Shown one piece after another: positions 10,682 to 22,159 of a stretch of DNA of 64,000 nucleotides. Below the pieces are notes generated by a model that was not told where the DNA came from, made no database searches, and worked only from the letters and a program-made list of their open reading frames with translations. A program made the position numbers and the translations under genes. Position 1 is the first letter of the stretch. Each line of letters begins with the position of its first letter. The stretch comes from Scalesia atractyloides (taxonomy: Eukaryota; Streptophyta; Magnoliopsida; Asterales; Asteraceae), in assembly GCA_947069175.1 (NCBI GenBank), contig CAMTDV010000028.1:63757660-63821659 (forward strand), read 5' to 3'.

Positions 10682-12893
10682 ATGGGTGCTAGGAAAGATC
10701 TTCGATCAGTTATTCTCGCCTCACTCAGGAGGAGGTTGAGGCATTTTGTCAAGAATGGGGAATCGAACCGAAGTTTCGTCCAGTGGTCCGGGTCTGGACA
10801 AATCTATAGATCAGAGTCCTTCGGGTGCGATTAGCCTTTACTGCTGTCACTTCGAATTTTCTAACTTGTGTTATCCATTTTCAGTCTTTGTTCTTAACAT
10901 TTTAGAGTTTTATTAAGTGTCTTTCGGTCAGTTACACCCCTAAGGTCTCGCCAGGGTTTTACATTTCGAGGTTTTGTGTCGGGCGATAGGGTATGACCCA
11001 ACATTGTTGCTATTTTGCCATTTCTTTCGTTTCGCCAAGAACGGCGATTGGTTTACTTTTGAAACATTACAGATTAACGTGTGTTTGATTTCGTCCATGG
11101 TTACAACTCTCAGTTCTTGGAAGGATTGATTTTTTGGTTTCTAAGTCAATTGTTCCTTTTAAACTTGTGTTGAGACATCCTGATGATGTCTTGAACGAAC
11201 CTGATCCTTCTGAGTCTGAGATAGATAGTTGGTTATTGAAATCTATTAGGGAATGTCCTTCAAGGCTTCGTCCTTTTCCCGAACATCTTTTAGTGTTGCT
11301 GGGAATTAGCAAGTTGGGGACAAACCGGATCGTGAACCTGTGCTCATGAGAGATGATCAGGGTATGATATTTTATTTTATATGCTTTGTTTGTTGCGTTT
11401 TTGCATTTTTGTTTATGTTTTACTTTGTTTGTTGCAATTATGTCTGCCCTAGATTTTAGCAAGAGTATTGATACTTCTGATGTTGTGTTTGGGGATGTCG
11501 AGGCTACACCCGGCGAATATGTTGTTGCCAGGGGGTCTGAACATAGGTTCGAGGGTTCAGGCTATTTTGAATGTTCCCAATGTCAAGGGTTTTACCAAAG
11601 TTGCTGCTTCCAAAGTTTCTACTCGTCGTTCCAACCGTCGGTTGATAAAGTTTGCTGACCAACCATCGGCCTCTGAGCCGGTCAAGTTCAGTGATGATAT
11701 AGAGGGTTCAGATGATCTAGAGGTTGGGGTTGAGGGGAAAAACGTCAAGGAGTTACCGTTGGTGGTTGGTAAGGGTAGTAAGGCTGCAAGTAAAAAAGTT
11801 GTGAGCTTGAAAGGAACTAGGAAGGGTGGTTAAGGTTCTACTAACGTTAACCCAATGGAGATTTATGTGCCAGATTGGAAGGTTACAATTGGCGATAGTT
11901 TTAAGTCATCGTCGGTTTGTGAGGACTTTGACTCATTTTGCCCCTCCCTCTGTTCGAGACACTTGCTCATCTATGGATGACGACCTGATGATTTCGAAGA
12001 TGATGTTGGCTGCTTATAATCTTACTGCCTTTCTTCCCGAGGGCGTGTCTCAATTTCGTAAAAGGATGCAAGAATATGAAGTTTTTCGAAGAAAAGGGAT
12101 GAGACGAAAGCCCTAAAGAAAGAGGTTAAGGGCTTTGTTGAGAAGGAGAAAAAGCGATGTTGAGGATTGATGAGCTTACCTCCCGCACAAGACTGAAATG
12201 GCTGAGTTGGAAAAACGCTTGGAAGCTGATAGGGTTCAAGTCAGGGTTAATAGGGCTGCCTTGGAAATTCAGAAAAAGGTTTCCTTGGAGGAGAAGGAGA
12301 AGTTGAAGACTTTAGTTGCCCATGCAACTAGTGACAACAAATGGCTCATTGAGCATGGATTTTAGCAGGTAGTTACCTACCTTCTTCACTCCTCCGAATT
12401 TAACAAGGACTTGGGCGACGTGTACACTAAGCTTCTAGCCCATGGAAGACATCAAGGTTTGGTTGCTGGTTATAAGGCTTGTGAATCTGGGAAGCCTCTA
12501 GAGCAGTCTTCTCTTTATCAGCCCAAAGCCTATGAAGTGTTTATAGAAACTCATATGAACATGGAGCATATGACTTACCCTTATGTGGGTAAAGTTTCTA
12601 AGTGCTTTGGTAAGCCTCTTTCTGTCTTGCAGGAGCTGAAACCTGTAGCCTTAATGAGGCCGTTTTTGACAAAGTGTTGAAGTGTCTTTTGAAGAAACGT
12701 TCTTGCTCAGCCGATAGCGAGGAGACTTTTTCTGATGGGGGCGAAGGTTCGAAGGATGCAAGCCTAAAGCTTCTGAGGTAGCTGGTGAAGGTGGGAGTTG
12801 AAAAAGAAAAAGGCCAAGAAATCCAAGAGTGGTGAAGCAAGTGTGAAGGATGTTGAAGCAACGAAGACTACCGTTTCTGATGCTGCTAATTGA
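10682..12893 (+). pseudogene. Antisense ORF of Tat element ('transposase, putative, gypsy type' family)
   Basis: On the strand opposite gag-pol, between integrase and 3' LTR, lies the remnant of one long protein broken into frames. Recognisable pieces, in order, are: FREWGIEPKF-like and ALYCCHFEFSNL-like (10740-10860); KLVLRHPDDVLNEPDPSESE and IRECPSRLRPFPEHLLVLLG (11160-11310); GSGYFECSQ (11560); EGVSQFRKRMQEYEVFRR (12040-12095); GDVYTKLLAHGRHQGLVAGY (12411-12470); and a lysine-rich C-terminus (12790-12850). From memory this matches the abundant plant family annotated as putative gypsy-type transposase (PF04195), found as an antisense ORF in Tat elements. The middle is coiled-coil-like. The biochemical function is not established. 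It would need its own promoter, independent of the LTR transcript. Confidence 0.72.
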
Positions 12894-13734
12894 AACACTT
12901 TAAACTTTTATTCGTAGCTTTCTTAGCACCTGAAACAATATTATGTGATGTATTTTGAACATGTAGTATTTTAGGAAACCCTTAAGGTTTCCTTTGGTTG
13001 ATGGTGGCCTTGAAGGCATTTGAACAATATGTTAGGTCTGTGGCCCTTAAGGTCTTATGTTTAAAACTGATGTGTCTAATGCTTTATTCCACTTTTTCTT
13101 ATATGTGTCGATGATTTTATACTTGTCTTGTTGCTTTGTTATGTACCCTTTGTCCATTATACCTTGGAAGGTTCAGTGCTGCAGTCACTTAGCTTTAAGG
13201 TTTTTTAGATAAAAGATACATGTTGTCTAACCTTTTTATGACGTCATTCAGTGTCTTTTTATTTTGTAAACCTTTTTATGAGGTTTAAGGAACGATTGGT
13301 GTAGGCTGTTCGGACCTGTCTATGAGACAAGTTAAAATTTTATTTTAATCTCATGGAGTTGAATTAACTTAGGAACTCACCCCGTATATAGGTTCATCAA
13401 TTCCTTGAACCTATTGAGCGATGTGGCCTGTGATCTCATCCCCTTACATGGCCCTTGCCATGGAGTGTTTTGCTAGGTTCTCAACCTGATTATAGGAACG
13501 AAAAGACATCATCATTCATTCATAAAAGGTGTACTTTGATTAAAAAGGAAAGAAATAACACATTCTGCCTACACATGGAACCTTTTTTCCTTCTGCATCG
13601 GCTAGCTTCTACGATCCTCCTTTGTGTGTTACGAGAATGGTGTATGGTCCTTCCTATTTAGGACCGAGTTTGCCTTGATTCTCCTTTTGCTTGCTTCATT
13701 GTTGCGGGGAACAGGTCTCCAGGCTTAAACCGTT
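12894..13734. other. Spacer between antisense ORF and integrase end
   Basis: This is internal Tat-element DNA without a recognisable product. It is rich in short repeats of the type CCTTTTTATGA with TTAAGGTTT (13220-13290). No open frame of note. Confidence 0.5.
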
Positions 13735-14690
13735 CATGTTCACCGGGTGTTGTAATAAGCTTCCATTTTCTGCTTATACTTTGCTTCCTTATAGAGCTTG
13801 GTCACAAGCTTCTCTAGGAGTTCCAAGTTCATCATGGTTTCGGCTGGTTTGCTCAAGGTTAACATTGAGTGTTCGTTGTGTAGTAACTCTATTTTTCGGA
13901 ATGATAGCTTCGACACAAACACTAGTATAGGGTGTTTCTTGTGACTTGTTTTTCTGTTGTTCGGATGCCCTAGGACGTTGGGAAGTTCATCAAGCACTGA
14001 GTACCGTGCCTTCCAAACCTATTTTTTATTCCCTCCATAATGCTTCAGTTTGTTCTTTCAATTGGCGTTTGATTGGGATAGGCCACTGAGCTAAACACTT
14101 GTGTAATTCTAAACTCCTTGTACATGAGTTGGTGCATTATCTGTGACTAGCACCCTTGAAGCCCAAAGCGGCAATGCTGCTTTCCCATACAAAGTCGATG
14201 ACTTATTTTCCGAGATCTTCCCCAAAGCTTGACTTCGGCGATTTGGTTAAGTAATCCACAACCACCAATAAGAATTTCACTCGTCCCTTGGCTGGTGGAA
14301 ATGGACGACGATGTCCATTCCACTTGTGAAATGGCCAAGCTGAGGAGATAGGGATGAGATCGTGCTTGGACTTTGGGCTGGTTGCATGTAGTTTACAGGC
14401 TTCAACATTCCTCATTGTTCAGTGGTGTATCGGTGCATGAAGACCCGAAGTATCCGAGGTTCATTAGCTTTGACACCACCGATCTTGGGCATAATGAGCC
14501 CCACATATTCCTTCATGGACTTCCTTGATCAATATTGGCTTTGTTCTGGGCCAATACATCGGGTAGTGTGCAAGGTAACATTTTTGTAGACGGTTCTCCT
14601 TGCAAACATATACTGCCTTGACTTGACGAAACCTTTTCAGTCTTTGTCTGGTCATTAGGTAATTTGACAATAGAGTCATCCAATTTGGTC
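13735..14690 (-). pseudogene. Tat element integrase remnant
   Basis: The integrase inserts element cDNA into the genome. On the minus strand the HHCC region reads EVHEGICGAHYAQDRWCQ (14535-14464). The core follows as AWPFHKWNGH, RPFPPAKGRVKFLLVVVDYL and TK (14340-14240), containing the catalytic aspartate of VVVDY. The C-terminal part is DELPNVLGH, PNNRKTS and EAKYKQKMEAYYNTR (13990-13740). Several frameshifts separate the blocks, and intervening acidic residues cannot be followed in one frame. No chromodomain follows, as expected for the Tat lineage. Confidence 0.8.
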
Positions 14691-14859
14691 CTTCTCGGTG
14701 ATCACATCTTGAACCTCAAGTTCCTGATGGATGGTGACTTCAAACACTTTAACCAATACCTTTTCGATGAGATGGGCGAATGTGAGAGATGCAAGCTTGT
14801 TAGTGCATCAGCTTTCTTGTTTTGAGATCTTGGGACTTGCTGATGTACATGCTGAAATT

Positions 14860-16640
14860 GTTCATCAGTTCTTTTGATTATCTAGGTATTCTTCATGTTG
14901 CGCTCTTTTGCTACATAGCTATCATTTACTTGACTTGAGACAAGTAAGACGTCTGTGAAGACTTGAAGCTTTTGGGCTCCGTATCTTTGGCTATCTTTAC
15001 CCAACAATCAATGCCTCGTACTCGGCTTCATTATTGGTGGTCTGGAATCAAGTCGAAGAGCATATGTAAATTTAACCTTATAGGTTGATTAAGACTGCCT
15101 AGCCCTGACCTTCGATACTAGAAGCTCCATCGGTAAAAGCTTCCAGTTTTGGGTCGGAGGTTCAGCGGTAGTTGTATTAACTTCCGTTGTGGCTTCTTTA
15201 GGGTTCTACAATAAAGTCAGCTAGGACTAGGGCCTTTGAAAGTTTTTCTTGGAACGTAGGTGATTTTGTGTTCACCTTTGTTCACAACCCCTTTGGCTAA
15301 TCGTCCAAAATTTTCTGGTTTTTCAAGCACACTCTTGGGTTTGTCAGTGACCACTTGTATCGAGTGTGCTTGAAAGCACCTTCGAACCCTGCTAGCCGTT
15401 TGGACTAGGGCTAGAGCAAGTTTTCCAAGGAGGATACTTGATCTCTGCTAATTTAGTGATTTGCGAAAAGTAAATGGGTACTGAATTTGTTTCATTCGAT
15501 GGTTAAAACGCACTTATGGCTCTCAGCAACGAGAGGTAGACATAGATTGTTTTACTGTTTCCGAGCCACAATGGTTGGGAGTGAAGCCAATGTTGATTCA
15601 TTTGGTTGAAGGCTTCCTCTGCTTCTTCAATCATCGAAAGTCTTTTTGTTAGCACATCCCTGAGTATTTTGAAGAAAGGTAGAGACTTTCTAACTAGCTT
15701 CGAGGTAAAACGCTTCAAAGCTGCAAGCTTTCAATCAGGCTTTCTACTTCTTTTTTGCTTTGTGGGGACTTAGTTTGTAGGATGCTTTGACTTTGTTGGG
15801 GTTAGCTTTTATTTTGTTTCCTACAATGTGCCTATAAAACTTGCCTCTTCAAAACCAAACGAACACTTACTGATTGAGCTTCATGTTGATCTTTCTTAAG
15901 TTTTGAAAGTTTATTGTATATGATCACCAAATCATCAACATAAGCTTCCATATTTTTGCGATTTGACAGCAATTGCCTTGTCAACCAGGTGTTGATAAGT
16001 GGCACTGTATTTCTTAAACCAAAGGCATTTTTTGATAGCAAAATATACCTTTATCAATGTGAATGTGGTTTTTTCTTCGTCTTCTTCTTTCATGAGAATT
16101 TGATGGTAACCCTTGTAGGCATCCAGGAAACACTTGAATGGAAAGCCTGTGAGCGAGTCAGCCTTAAGGTCTATTTATGGTAATGGATAGCAATCCTTTG
16201 GGCATGCTTTGTTCAAGTATTTGAAATCGATATACATTCTCTAAGACTTGTTGGGTTTTTGAATCATAACCGTATTGGCTACCCATGATTGGTACTTGAC
16301 TTCTCGGAGGATCCCGTCTAAGGCAAGCTTTTCTACCTCTTGGCAAGCTGCAAGGCTTCTTTTAGGAGCTTGACTTCGTTTCTTTTGGACAACGGGCTTG
16401 ACATCAGATGGGTTTTTTAATTCGTGTTCGGTAATGCTTCGAGGGATTCCCATCATATCTTCCGGGCACCAGGCAAAGACATCAACATAGTGCAAGAGTA
16501 ACTTCTCAAGGTATGAGAGAGTTTTTTTGGAGAGGCTGGTGTTTACCCTTATCGTTTGCTGGGGATATTTTTGGTTTATGAATAGCCCTTGTTCATCATC
16601 TTCATTCTTCTTTGAGCTTTCCCCTTCAACCATGAAAGCC
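14860..16640 (-). pseudogene. Tat element reverse transcriptase and RNase H remnant
   Basis: RT copies element RNA and RNase H removes it. The N-terminal RT block is intact over 130 residues (16633-16241): YVDVFAWCPEDMMGIPRSI, then QEVEKLALDGILREVKYQSW and VANTVMIQKPNKS. The catalytic motif reads YVDDLVI at 15922-15942, preceded by NMEAY. RNase H is seen as TTNNEAEYEALIVG near 15050-15010 and DVLLVSSQVNDS near 14960-14920, a pattern typical of Tat-lineage RNase H. Frameshifts lie between the blocks, so no functional enzyme is made. Confidence 0.85.
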
Positions 16641-16843
16641 TCTTGGGTAGGTTGAAGGGTTGCTATCCCTTTTTAGTGGGAAATTTCACAGTGCCTTGGA
16701 CAACACGAGACTGCCATCCTGAATACACTTTGCTATGTCCTTACAATGATGACATCATAGTTGGAAGGGATGTTGATTACCACAAAGGTGAGTTGCTCAG
16801 TTTGTTCCTTTGTCCCTTCGCTGAAACAAACATCAAGGGTTAT

Positions 16844-17040
16844 TTAGCCTAAAGGCTTGATAGGTATGTCAGTGATACTTTTAATGGAGGATTCAGACTG
16901 GTGAAGCTTCGAACGTTCATCGTTGCTGAGACGATTGAAGCATTTCTCAAACATGATTTTAGTGGCTGCACCTGTGTTGATGTAAGACTTTTGCGTCTTG
17001 TTGGTTCCTATCCCAGCTTCTATCACCAAAGGGTTTAAAA
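16844..17040 (-). pseudogene. Tat element aspartic protease remnant
   Basis: Downstream of the gag zinc knuckle in the same minus frame the sequence reads EAGIGTNKTQKSYINTGAAT, then KIMFEKCFNRLS. The INTGA box corresponds to the D-T/S-G active site of retroviral-type proteases, with the catalytic aspartate replaced by asparagine. The frame stays open to 16844 (IPIKPLG). Confidence 0.7.
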
Positions 17041-18956
17041 GTAGCTCTCCTTCTGGTTGTGGAAAACAAACACATTGGCGTTCCCAAGTCTCCAAATGAC
17101 GGTGTTTGTGGGAAGCCTTGTTTTCAAAGTCCACCATGTTTACTTCCTTCTTCTTTCCTTCAACCATCTTATCCTTTACCCCTTTAACCAAGTGGGCTAG
17201 TTCTCCAGACTTGACGGCTTCTTCAATTCTCCTTTTGAGTTGGAAGCAATTGTTGGTATGGTGGCCTTTTTCTTCATGGAACTCACAATACTGGCTTGAG
17301 TTTTCATTTCTTTTGCTTTTTGGCAAGGGACGATGAGGACGGAAGCCGTGTTTCACTTCTTCAGTTGCCAAGATTTCTTGTGGGGTCTTGGTTAGGGTTG
17401 TGAAGTTTATGGTCTTTTCTCGACTTGGAGGGCTCCTCCCTTTATTTCACCTGAAATCCGAGCTTCGAGAACGTTTATCATAAGAACCAAAGTTTCCTCT
17501 TTTTTCAGTTGGGGGTACTGTTTCGCCAGCTAGGCATCCTCTTTCTTTGTTCTTTGATATCTACAACTTATTCTCCCTGAATGTGGGCTTCAGCCCTTTC
17601 GAGTGCTTCTTCAAGGGTTTTGGGCAGGCACTTGTTGAAATCTTTTGTGAGATATTTGGAGTTTATGGCATTCATGAATCCTACAACCCTCATTTTTCCA
17701 TCAACACCGACATAGGTTAGACCTTCCTTTTTGTACCTCTCAATGAAGTCTCGAAGGCTTTCATCGTCACGTTATTTTATCTGGAAGATTACCGCGACAT
17801 CCTTGACGTACCTTCGTTGTTACGAGAAATTAGCCAGAAAACCTTTGCTAAGGTAGTCAAAGGTCCGAATGCTTCGTTAAGGAAGGTCATTAAACCATAT
17901 TCAAGCCGACCCCACAAGGGTTTGCATGAACATAAGACAACATTTGAGGTTGAACCATTTCTCAATTCTTGCAGCCCATGTGAAGATTAGGCGATGGTCT
18001 TAAGGATCATCAGTACCGTCATAGGTTCTTATGTGTGATCGTATCTTTATCCGAGTTTGAAACTCGTAATCGGCAATATGTTGGGAGAATCAAGACAAGT
18101 TGTTGGGTTTGTAAGGTTTTGTGAAATCTTCTTCTACCCTTGATGCCTAGTTACCGTTTGAGGTACCCAGGTGAGTGGCCAACACCTGATTGATGAAGTG
18201 TTGCCAAGGAAATTGTACATCATTTGTGTCATCAATTGGGGCATGAGGTTAAAGCCTTGCAGCCTTTCTGGTGTACTGTATAAGGCATTCCTATGTGTGT
18301 GCTCATGACCGCACCTCCAGCCAAAGGCAAGCTGGCCATGGCTTGTTCCCACGAAGTGGCAACGGGAGAAGGAACGCTTGAAGCTAGTGATTGCCATAGT
18401 TGATCAAGAGTGGTTTCATGCCCAATAGGTGCACCGGTTGCAACGGGTTAGGAGGTAAATAAGGGAAAAGCAGTCGAACTTGGCCTCCCAAAAGAACAAG
18501 GGCTTGGGTTGAGTGGCTGGTTTGTCACACTAGGACCATCTTTGAAGTAAGATGTAGCTTGACGTGAGCTGCTAAAAGGAAGAGGGAGAGGACAAGGTGA
18601 CAATGACGGTTCAGACTCTTTGTAGTCTAGTCTTATTCGCACTCATTTTTCCCTTTCTCGGCTCACATGCTGTTAAGAAGAGATTTCAATTGTAGGAAAT
18701 TTCTAGCTATTCCATCGGGTGTTAGATCTATGCGTTCTGGTGTACGTATAGCATCGATTTGAGGAGATGCAACCCCTGATCGAGATGGGGTTGGTGTTTG
18801 GAAAGAGGAGAACTCCGGGAACACATTTCCCGTTGGAGTGCTTCCGGGAGTAGAGAAAGGTGTAGATATGGCTGGTGAAATCCGGCTAGAGTTTGGTGTT
18901 AACTCGGTGTTGTTAGGTACTTGATTTATCTCGCCTGGAGATTCGCTTTCAGACAT
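17041..18956 (-). pseudogene. Tat element Gag
   Basis: The minus-strand start ATG at 18956 begins MSESESPGEINQVPNN, just inside the 5' LTR. It continues as a Ser/Thr/Pro-rich N-terminus to about 18663, after which the frame breaks. The end of Gag is open again at 17371-17040. There it holds a zinc-knuckle-like CEFHEEKGHHTNNC followed by LKRRIEEAVKSGELAHLVKG, characteristic of Tat-lineage Gag. Between them, 17580-18000 carries remnants of the capsid region in several frames. The product would form the virus-like particle. Confidence 0.75.
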
Positions 18957-18997
18957 GATGAAAGGAGAACTTAAATCTACACAACGGGTCTTTGAAA

Positions 18998-19427
18998 GAT
19001 TGTATTGTAGTGAGTGTAAAAGAGAACAAGCAAGATGCAAGTTTTTGACATGAGAAGTTAGATCAAAGATCAGGAGTGATCTCAAGTGATTTTGGAATGA
19101 ATTTGTTGAATGACAAGGGGCTGTCATATGTAGGTTAAGGATTCTTTACAAAGAGAAACCCAGTGATTCTTGACTGTAGTGGAGGGCTTGCCGTTTTTGG
19201 TAGGTTAAAGGCTTTGGGCCTGCGGGTAAAAGAGTGTGCTCTCCCACATGCTACTGTTGCGGCTGTGTAGGAGAGTTCACATGCAAAGTGTGATGTGACC
19301 GGGTACTAGTCGCGTACTTTTTGTTGTTCATAATAGATGTTTATTCCTAAACCTTTTAACATTTCAACCTTTTAAGCTACTGTGTATTCTAATCAGCTTA
19401 TTAAAAATTGAGCTACCCACGTCATCA
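18998..19427 (-). mobile_element. 5' LTR of the Tat element, 3' part deleted
   Basis: The LTR (minus) begins TGATGACGTGGGTAGC at 19427 and matches the 3' LTR to the shared block CTACAATACAATCT. Beyond that it runs straight into the gag leader. The remaining ~180 bp of LTR, the primer-binding site and leader seem to have been lost. Confidence 0.78.
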
Positions 19428-19432
19428 GTATT

Positions 19433-20189
19433 TTTATATTACTTACAAAAAGTTGTGATTTAATATTTATATATAATTCTAAAGATATCTTCCACAAAAT
19501 AGAAAATGATTAAAAGATGCATTTCCAAACAATCACAAGCTTTTTAGAGAATAAGTTATAATATATATATATATAGAAGAGAGAGGAGGAGAGGGATTAC
19601 GAGAAAAATCATCTTTAATTATTAGAAAATTAAAAAACTCTTAAAAAGTAAAAATCTAAAAAATATACAAATTTTTCTAAACAATTTTTTTGTTATAAAT
19701 ATAGCATTTTTAAGTTAAAAAAAAAGAAATTAATATTACACATGCGCATAACTACGAAAAACGTATCCCCAACACCAAATCTTGCTGAATAAAGAGATAA
19801 CTATGATAATGGACCTGCTTAACAATTTCACAATTCATCTGAAAAGAAAATATCTGCATTAAAAATAAATTAAATAAAATAGTAATATAATTATTGTATA
19901 TCAATTTGCAAATTATTATATATTTAGTAATGTTAAGAAAATAAAAGAGAGGACATGTGACTCATGAGGAACGTAATTTCAAGAAAAAAAGAGAGGACAT
20001 GATCATGTGAGAAATGTTTAAGGTTAGTATAAAAATTTTAAATGTATTGATAGTACTTTGATGTGAGTTACAAAAAGTTGTGATGTAATATTAACATATA
20101 TTTTTAATTTCGTAGAATTCTTTCACAAAATAGGAAAGGGGTAAAAGAAGCAATTCCAAACAATCAAAAGCTTTTTAGAAAATAAGTTT

Positions 20190-20221
<32 letters not shown>

Positions 20222-20580
20222 CCACACCACAATGATCGTTAGAAAACTCATCTTTATTTATAAGAAAACTAAAATACTCTCATAGAAAAACTTAAAAAAC
20301 ACATCAATTTTTTTAAACACTTTTTGGTTTTAAATATGGCGTTTTTAAGATTAAAAAGCGAAAAACAAAAAAAAAATTAATATTACACATATGTATAACT
20401 ACGAAAACCTAACCCTCTCCTAAACACCCAAACCTACTGAATAAAGAGATAACTATAAATAATAGACCTACTTAACAATTTCAAAATTCATCTGAAAAGA
20501 AAATATATACATTAAAAATAAATTGAATAAAATAGTATTATAATTACTGTATATCAATTTGCAAACTTATTATCTCCTGT
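19433..20580. repeat. Tandem-array units 0 (right half), 1 and 2, period 625-652 bp
   Basis: ACAAAAAGTTGTGATNTAAT starts at about 19445 and again at 20070 (625 bp). GAATAAAGAGATAACTAT occurs at 19787 and 20439 (652 bp). Each unit contains AAGCTTTTTAGA, then a TA microsatellite, an A/T-rich stretch with ATTAATATTACACATNNG, the ATAAAGAGATAAC block and the GAGAGGACATG blocks. No unit has an ORF. The length variation is mainly in the TA run. This is a local tandem array with no protein role that I can see. Confidence 0.8.
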
Positions 20581-20582
20581 AT

Positions 20583-21284
20583 TTAATATTATATTATATT
20601 ATGTTATATTATATTATTATTTATATTTTATATTAAATTAAAAAGTTAGTATGAATAGTAATTTTATTTTTGTAATAATATATAGTTTTTTTCTTGATAT
20701 TTTTATTCTTTTAATACTATATAATAGATTCTATTATACATATTATTATTTACATTTAATTGTACCACTACCGTACCTAAAAGAATCGAAACCGGCAGAA
20801 TTGGTATCAGTATTTATTAATATTGTTTTTGCTTTCGACAAACCAGTATTTATTTATGTTGTTTTTGCTTTCAATAAACTGACATCGTATCGCTATTATA
20901 CCGTACCGAACAACATCGGTACCTTTACCTATACTCATTTATATGGTTTATGTCGCAACCGTAGTTTACCGAACGAACAACATCAGTACTGGCACCAGTA
21001 CTTATTTTTAGTGTTTTTACTTTTGATAAACTGATGTATCCTACGGAACAACATTGTTACATGTAAATGTATTCAATTTTATGATTTCCAATTTCGATAA
21101 TTTTCCTTTACACAACATTGTTAGCGATGATAAACGAATATCATTACCAGTGTCGTGACGGTCTAAACTAATCGATACCATTTGGACAACATCGTTGTTG
21201 GTACCGTTTTTTTTTCTTTTCAATTGATGTAAACATGTGTTTATTTCTATACCGAGTGCATGTATCGGTTAGGTAGTGTATAAG
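20583..21284. repeat. AT-rich insertion in the array, with a scattered 36-bp unit
   Basis: The third array copy is interrupted at about 20590 and resumes near 21960. The insert starts with an ATATT-type microsatellite (20588-20640). A 36-bp motif, CAGTATTTATTAATATTG plus TTTTTGCTTTCGACAAAC, occurs at 20808 and 20844, and in diverged form at 20995. The neighbouring sequence repeats TACCGAACAACATCGGTACC-like segments. The origin is unrecognised. Confidence 0.5.
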
Positions 21285-21422
21285 CAGGGGTAGCACCTAC
21301 CCTTCAACTCCGTCTATATAGTGTAACACTGTTTTTCAGTTTTATACAAAGGATACCAATAATTCAAAAAAAAAACAAAAAAATTGGGATCTCCCTTTAT
21401 TTTTGGGCTAGATCCGCCACTG
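21285..21422. mobile_element. Older hAT-type MITE, diverged
   Basis: It begins CAGGGGTAGCACCTACCC and ends TAGATCCGCCACTG, the same terminal pattern as the MITE at 7872-8027, and is 138 bp long. The flanking 8-mers (TGTATAAG and CTATAACG) do not form an exact duplication, so it is an older or trimmed copy. Confidence 0.6.
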
Positions 21423-21430
21423 CTATAACG

Positions 21431-21960
21431 AACCTAACCAATACTGATCGAATGCCTACGATAACATACCGCCGCAACGTGCGAGAAAACAACCTAGTAT
21501 ATAATAATAATAATAAGAACCCATAGACACAGTCAACTTATAAGCTTTTCTTTTTTGGTTCATCACTAAAAAGCAAATTTAGAAAAAAAAAGTAGAACAA
21601 ACATAGATAGATTGATAAAAGAATTCTACAAGTGTTTACCGGCCCAAGGAATGACCGTAAACTTCCTAGGCCTCAATTGCTGTTACCTTGGCTTCATATA
21701 TCCTAAGTCAGCCTTCTTTAATCTTGTTGCCCATAAAATTCGACTGCTTCTTGGAAAGAAAGAGCATTTTTTGTCCGACTTGACATAGAGCTGCTTCCCT
21801 CATTACATTTAAAAGACTTGCTTCATGCGCAACTTTGTCATCTAAGTATATCACTTTAACTTTGTCAAGAATGTATGTAAAAGTTCGTTTGTAAGCGTAG
21901 TTGAACCGTTGATTAAACACAACCCAAAAGGCGCACATTACAAAGAATTCCCAAGAGACA
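21431..21960. other. Unrecognised segment with a 97-codon minus ORF
   Basis: The minus ORF from 22001 to 21708 ends EASLLNVMREAALCQVGQKM and FLSKKQSNFMGNKIKEG, which looks protein-like. I do not recognise it, and its N-terminus overlaps the tandem repeat, so a captured exon is possible. AATAATAATAATAA occurs at 21503-21516. Confidence 0.3.
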
Positions 21961-22140
21961 TACCTTGTATAGTAATATTTAGAAAATGAAAGAAAGGACA
22001 TGTGTCATGTGACTCATGTGGAATGTAATATTATGAATGAAAGAAAGTACATGTTCATGTGAAACATGTTTAAGGCTACTATAAGAGATCTATATGTTTT
22101 ATAGTACTTTTATTTGAGCTACGAAAAGTTGTGATTTAGT
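21961..22140. repeat. Tandem-array unit 3, right fragment
   Basis: GAAAGGACATGTGTCATGTG, GTTTAAGGCTACTATAA and ACGAAAAGTTGTGATTTAG align in order with the unit at 19950-20085. The copy ends in a TA microsatellite at 22141-22160, where an inverted-repeat element begins. Confidence 0.7.
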
Positions 22141-22159
22141 GTATATATATATATATATA

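Larger units (their letters stand above)
9717..19427 (-). mobile_element. Tat-lineage Gypsy retrotransposon, complete but dead
   Basis: This 9.7-kb element is read right to left: 5' LTR 18998-19427, gag, protease, RT-RNase H, integrase, an antisense ORF, polypurine tract and 3' LTR 9717-10336. The five bases GTATT flank it exactly (9712-9716 and 19428-19432). Closing the gap rebuilds a tandem-repeat unit whose uninterrupted copy lies at 20055-20080. The order gag-PR-RT-RH-IN, a non-chromodomain integrase and the extra antisense ORF place it in the Tat/Athila branch. All ORFs carry stops or frameshifts. The left LTR is about 190 bp longer than the right, implying a deletion at the 5' LTR/leader junction, since gag starts only about 40 bp from the LTR and no primer site is visible. 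Confidence 0.88.

Noticed and set aside
16844..17371. Independent host gene with a zinc finger
   Set aside because: CEFHEEKGHHTNNC and the following INTGA box are the Gag/protease of the Tat element.
21277..21430. 8-bp target duplication for the second hAT MITE
   Set aside because: TGTATAAG and CTATAACG share only TATAA with an offset; not accepted as a duplication.
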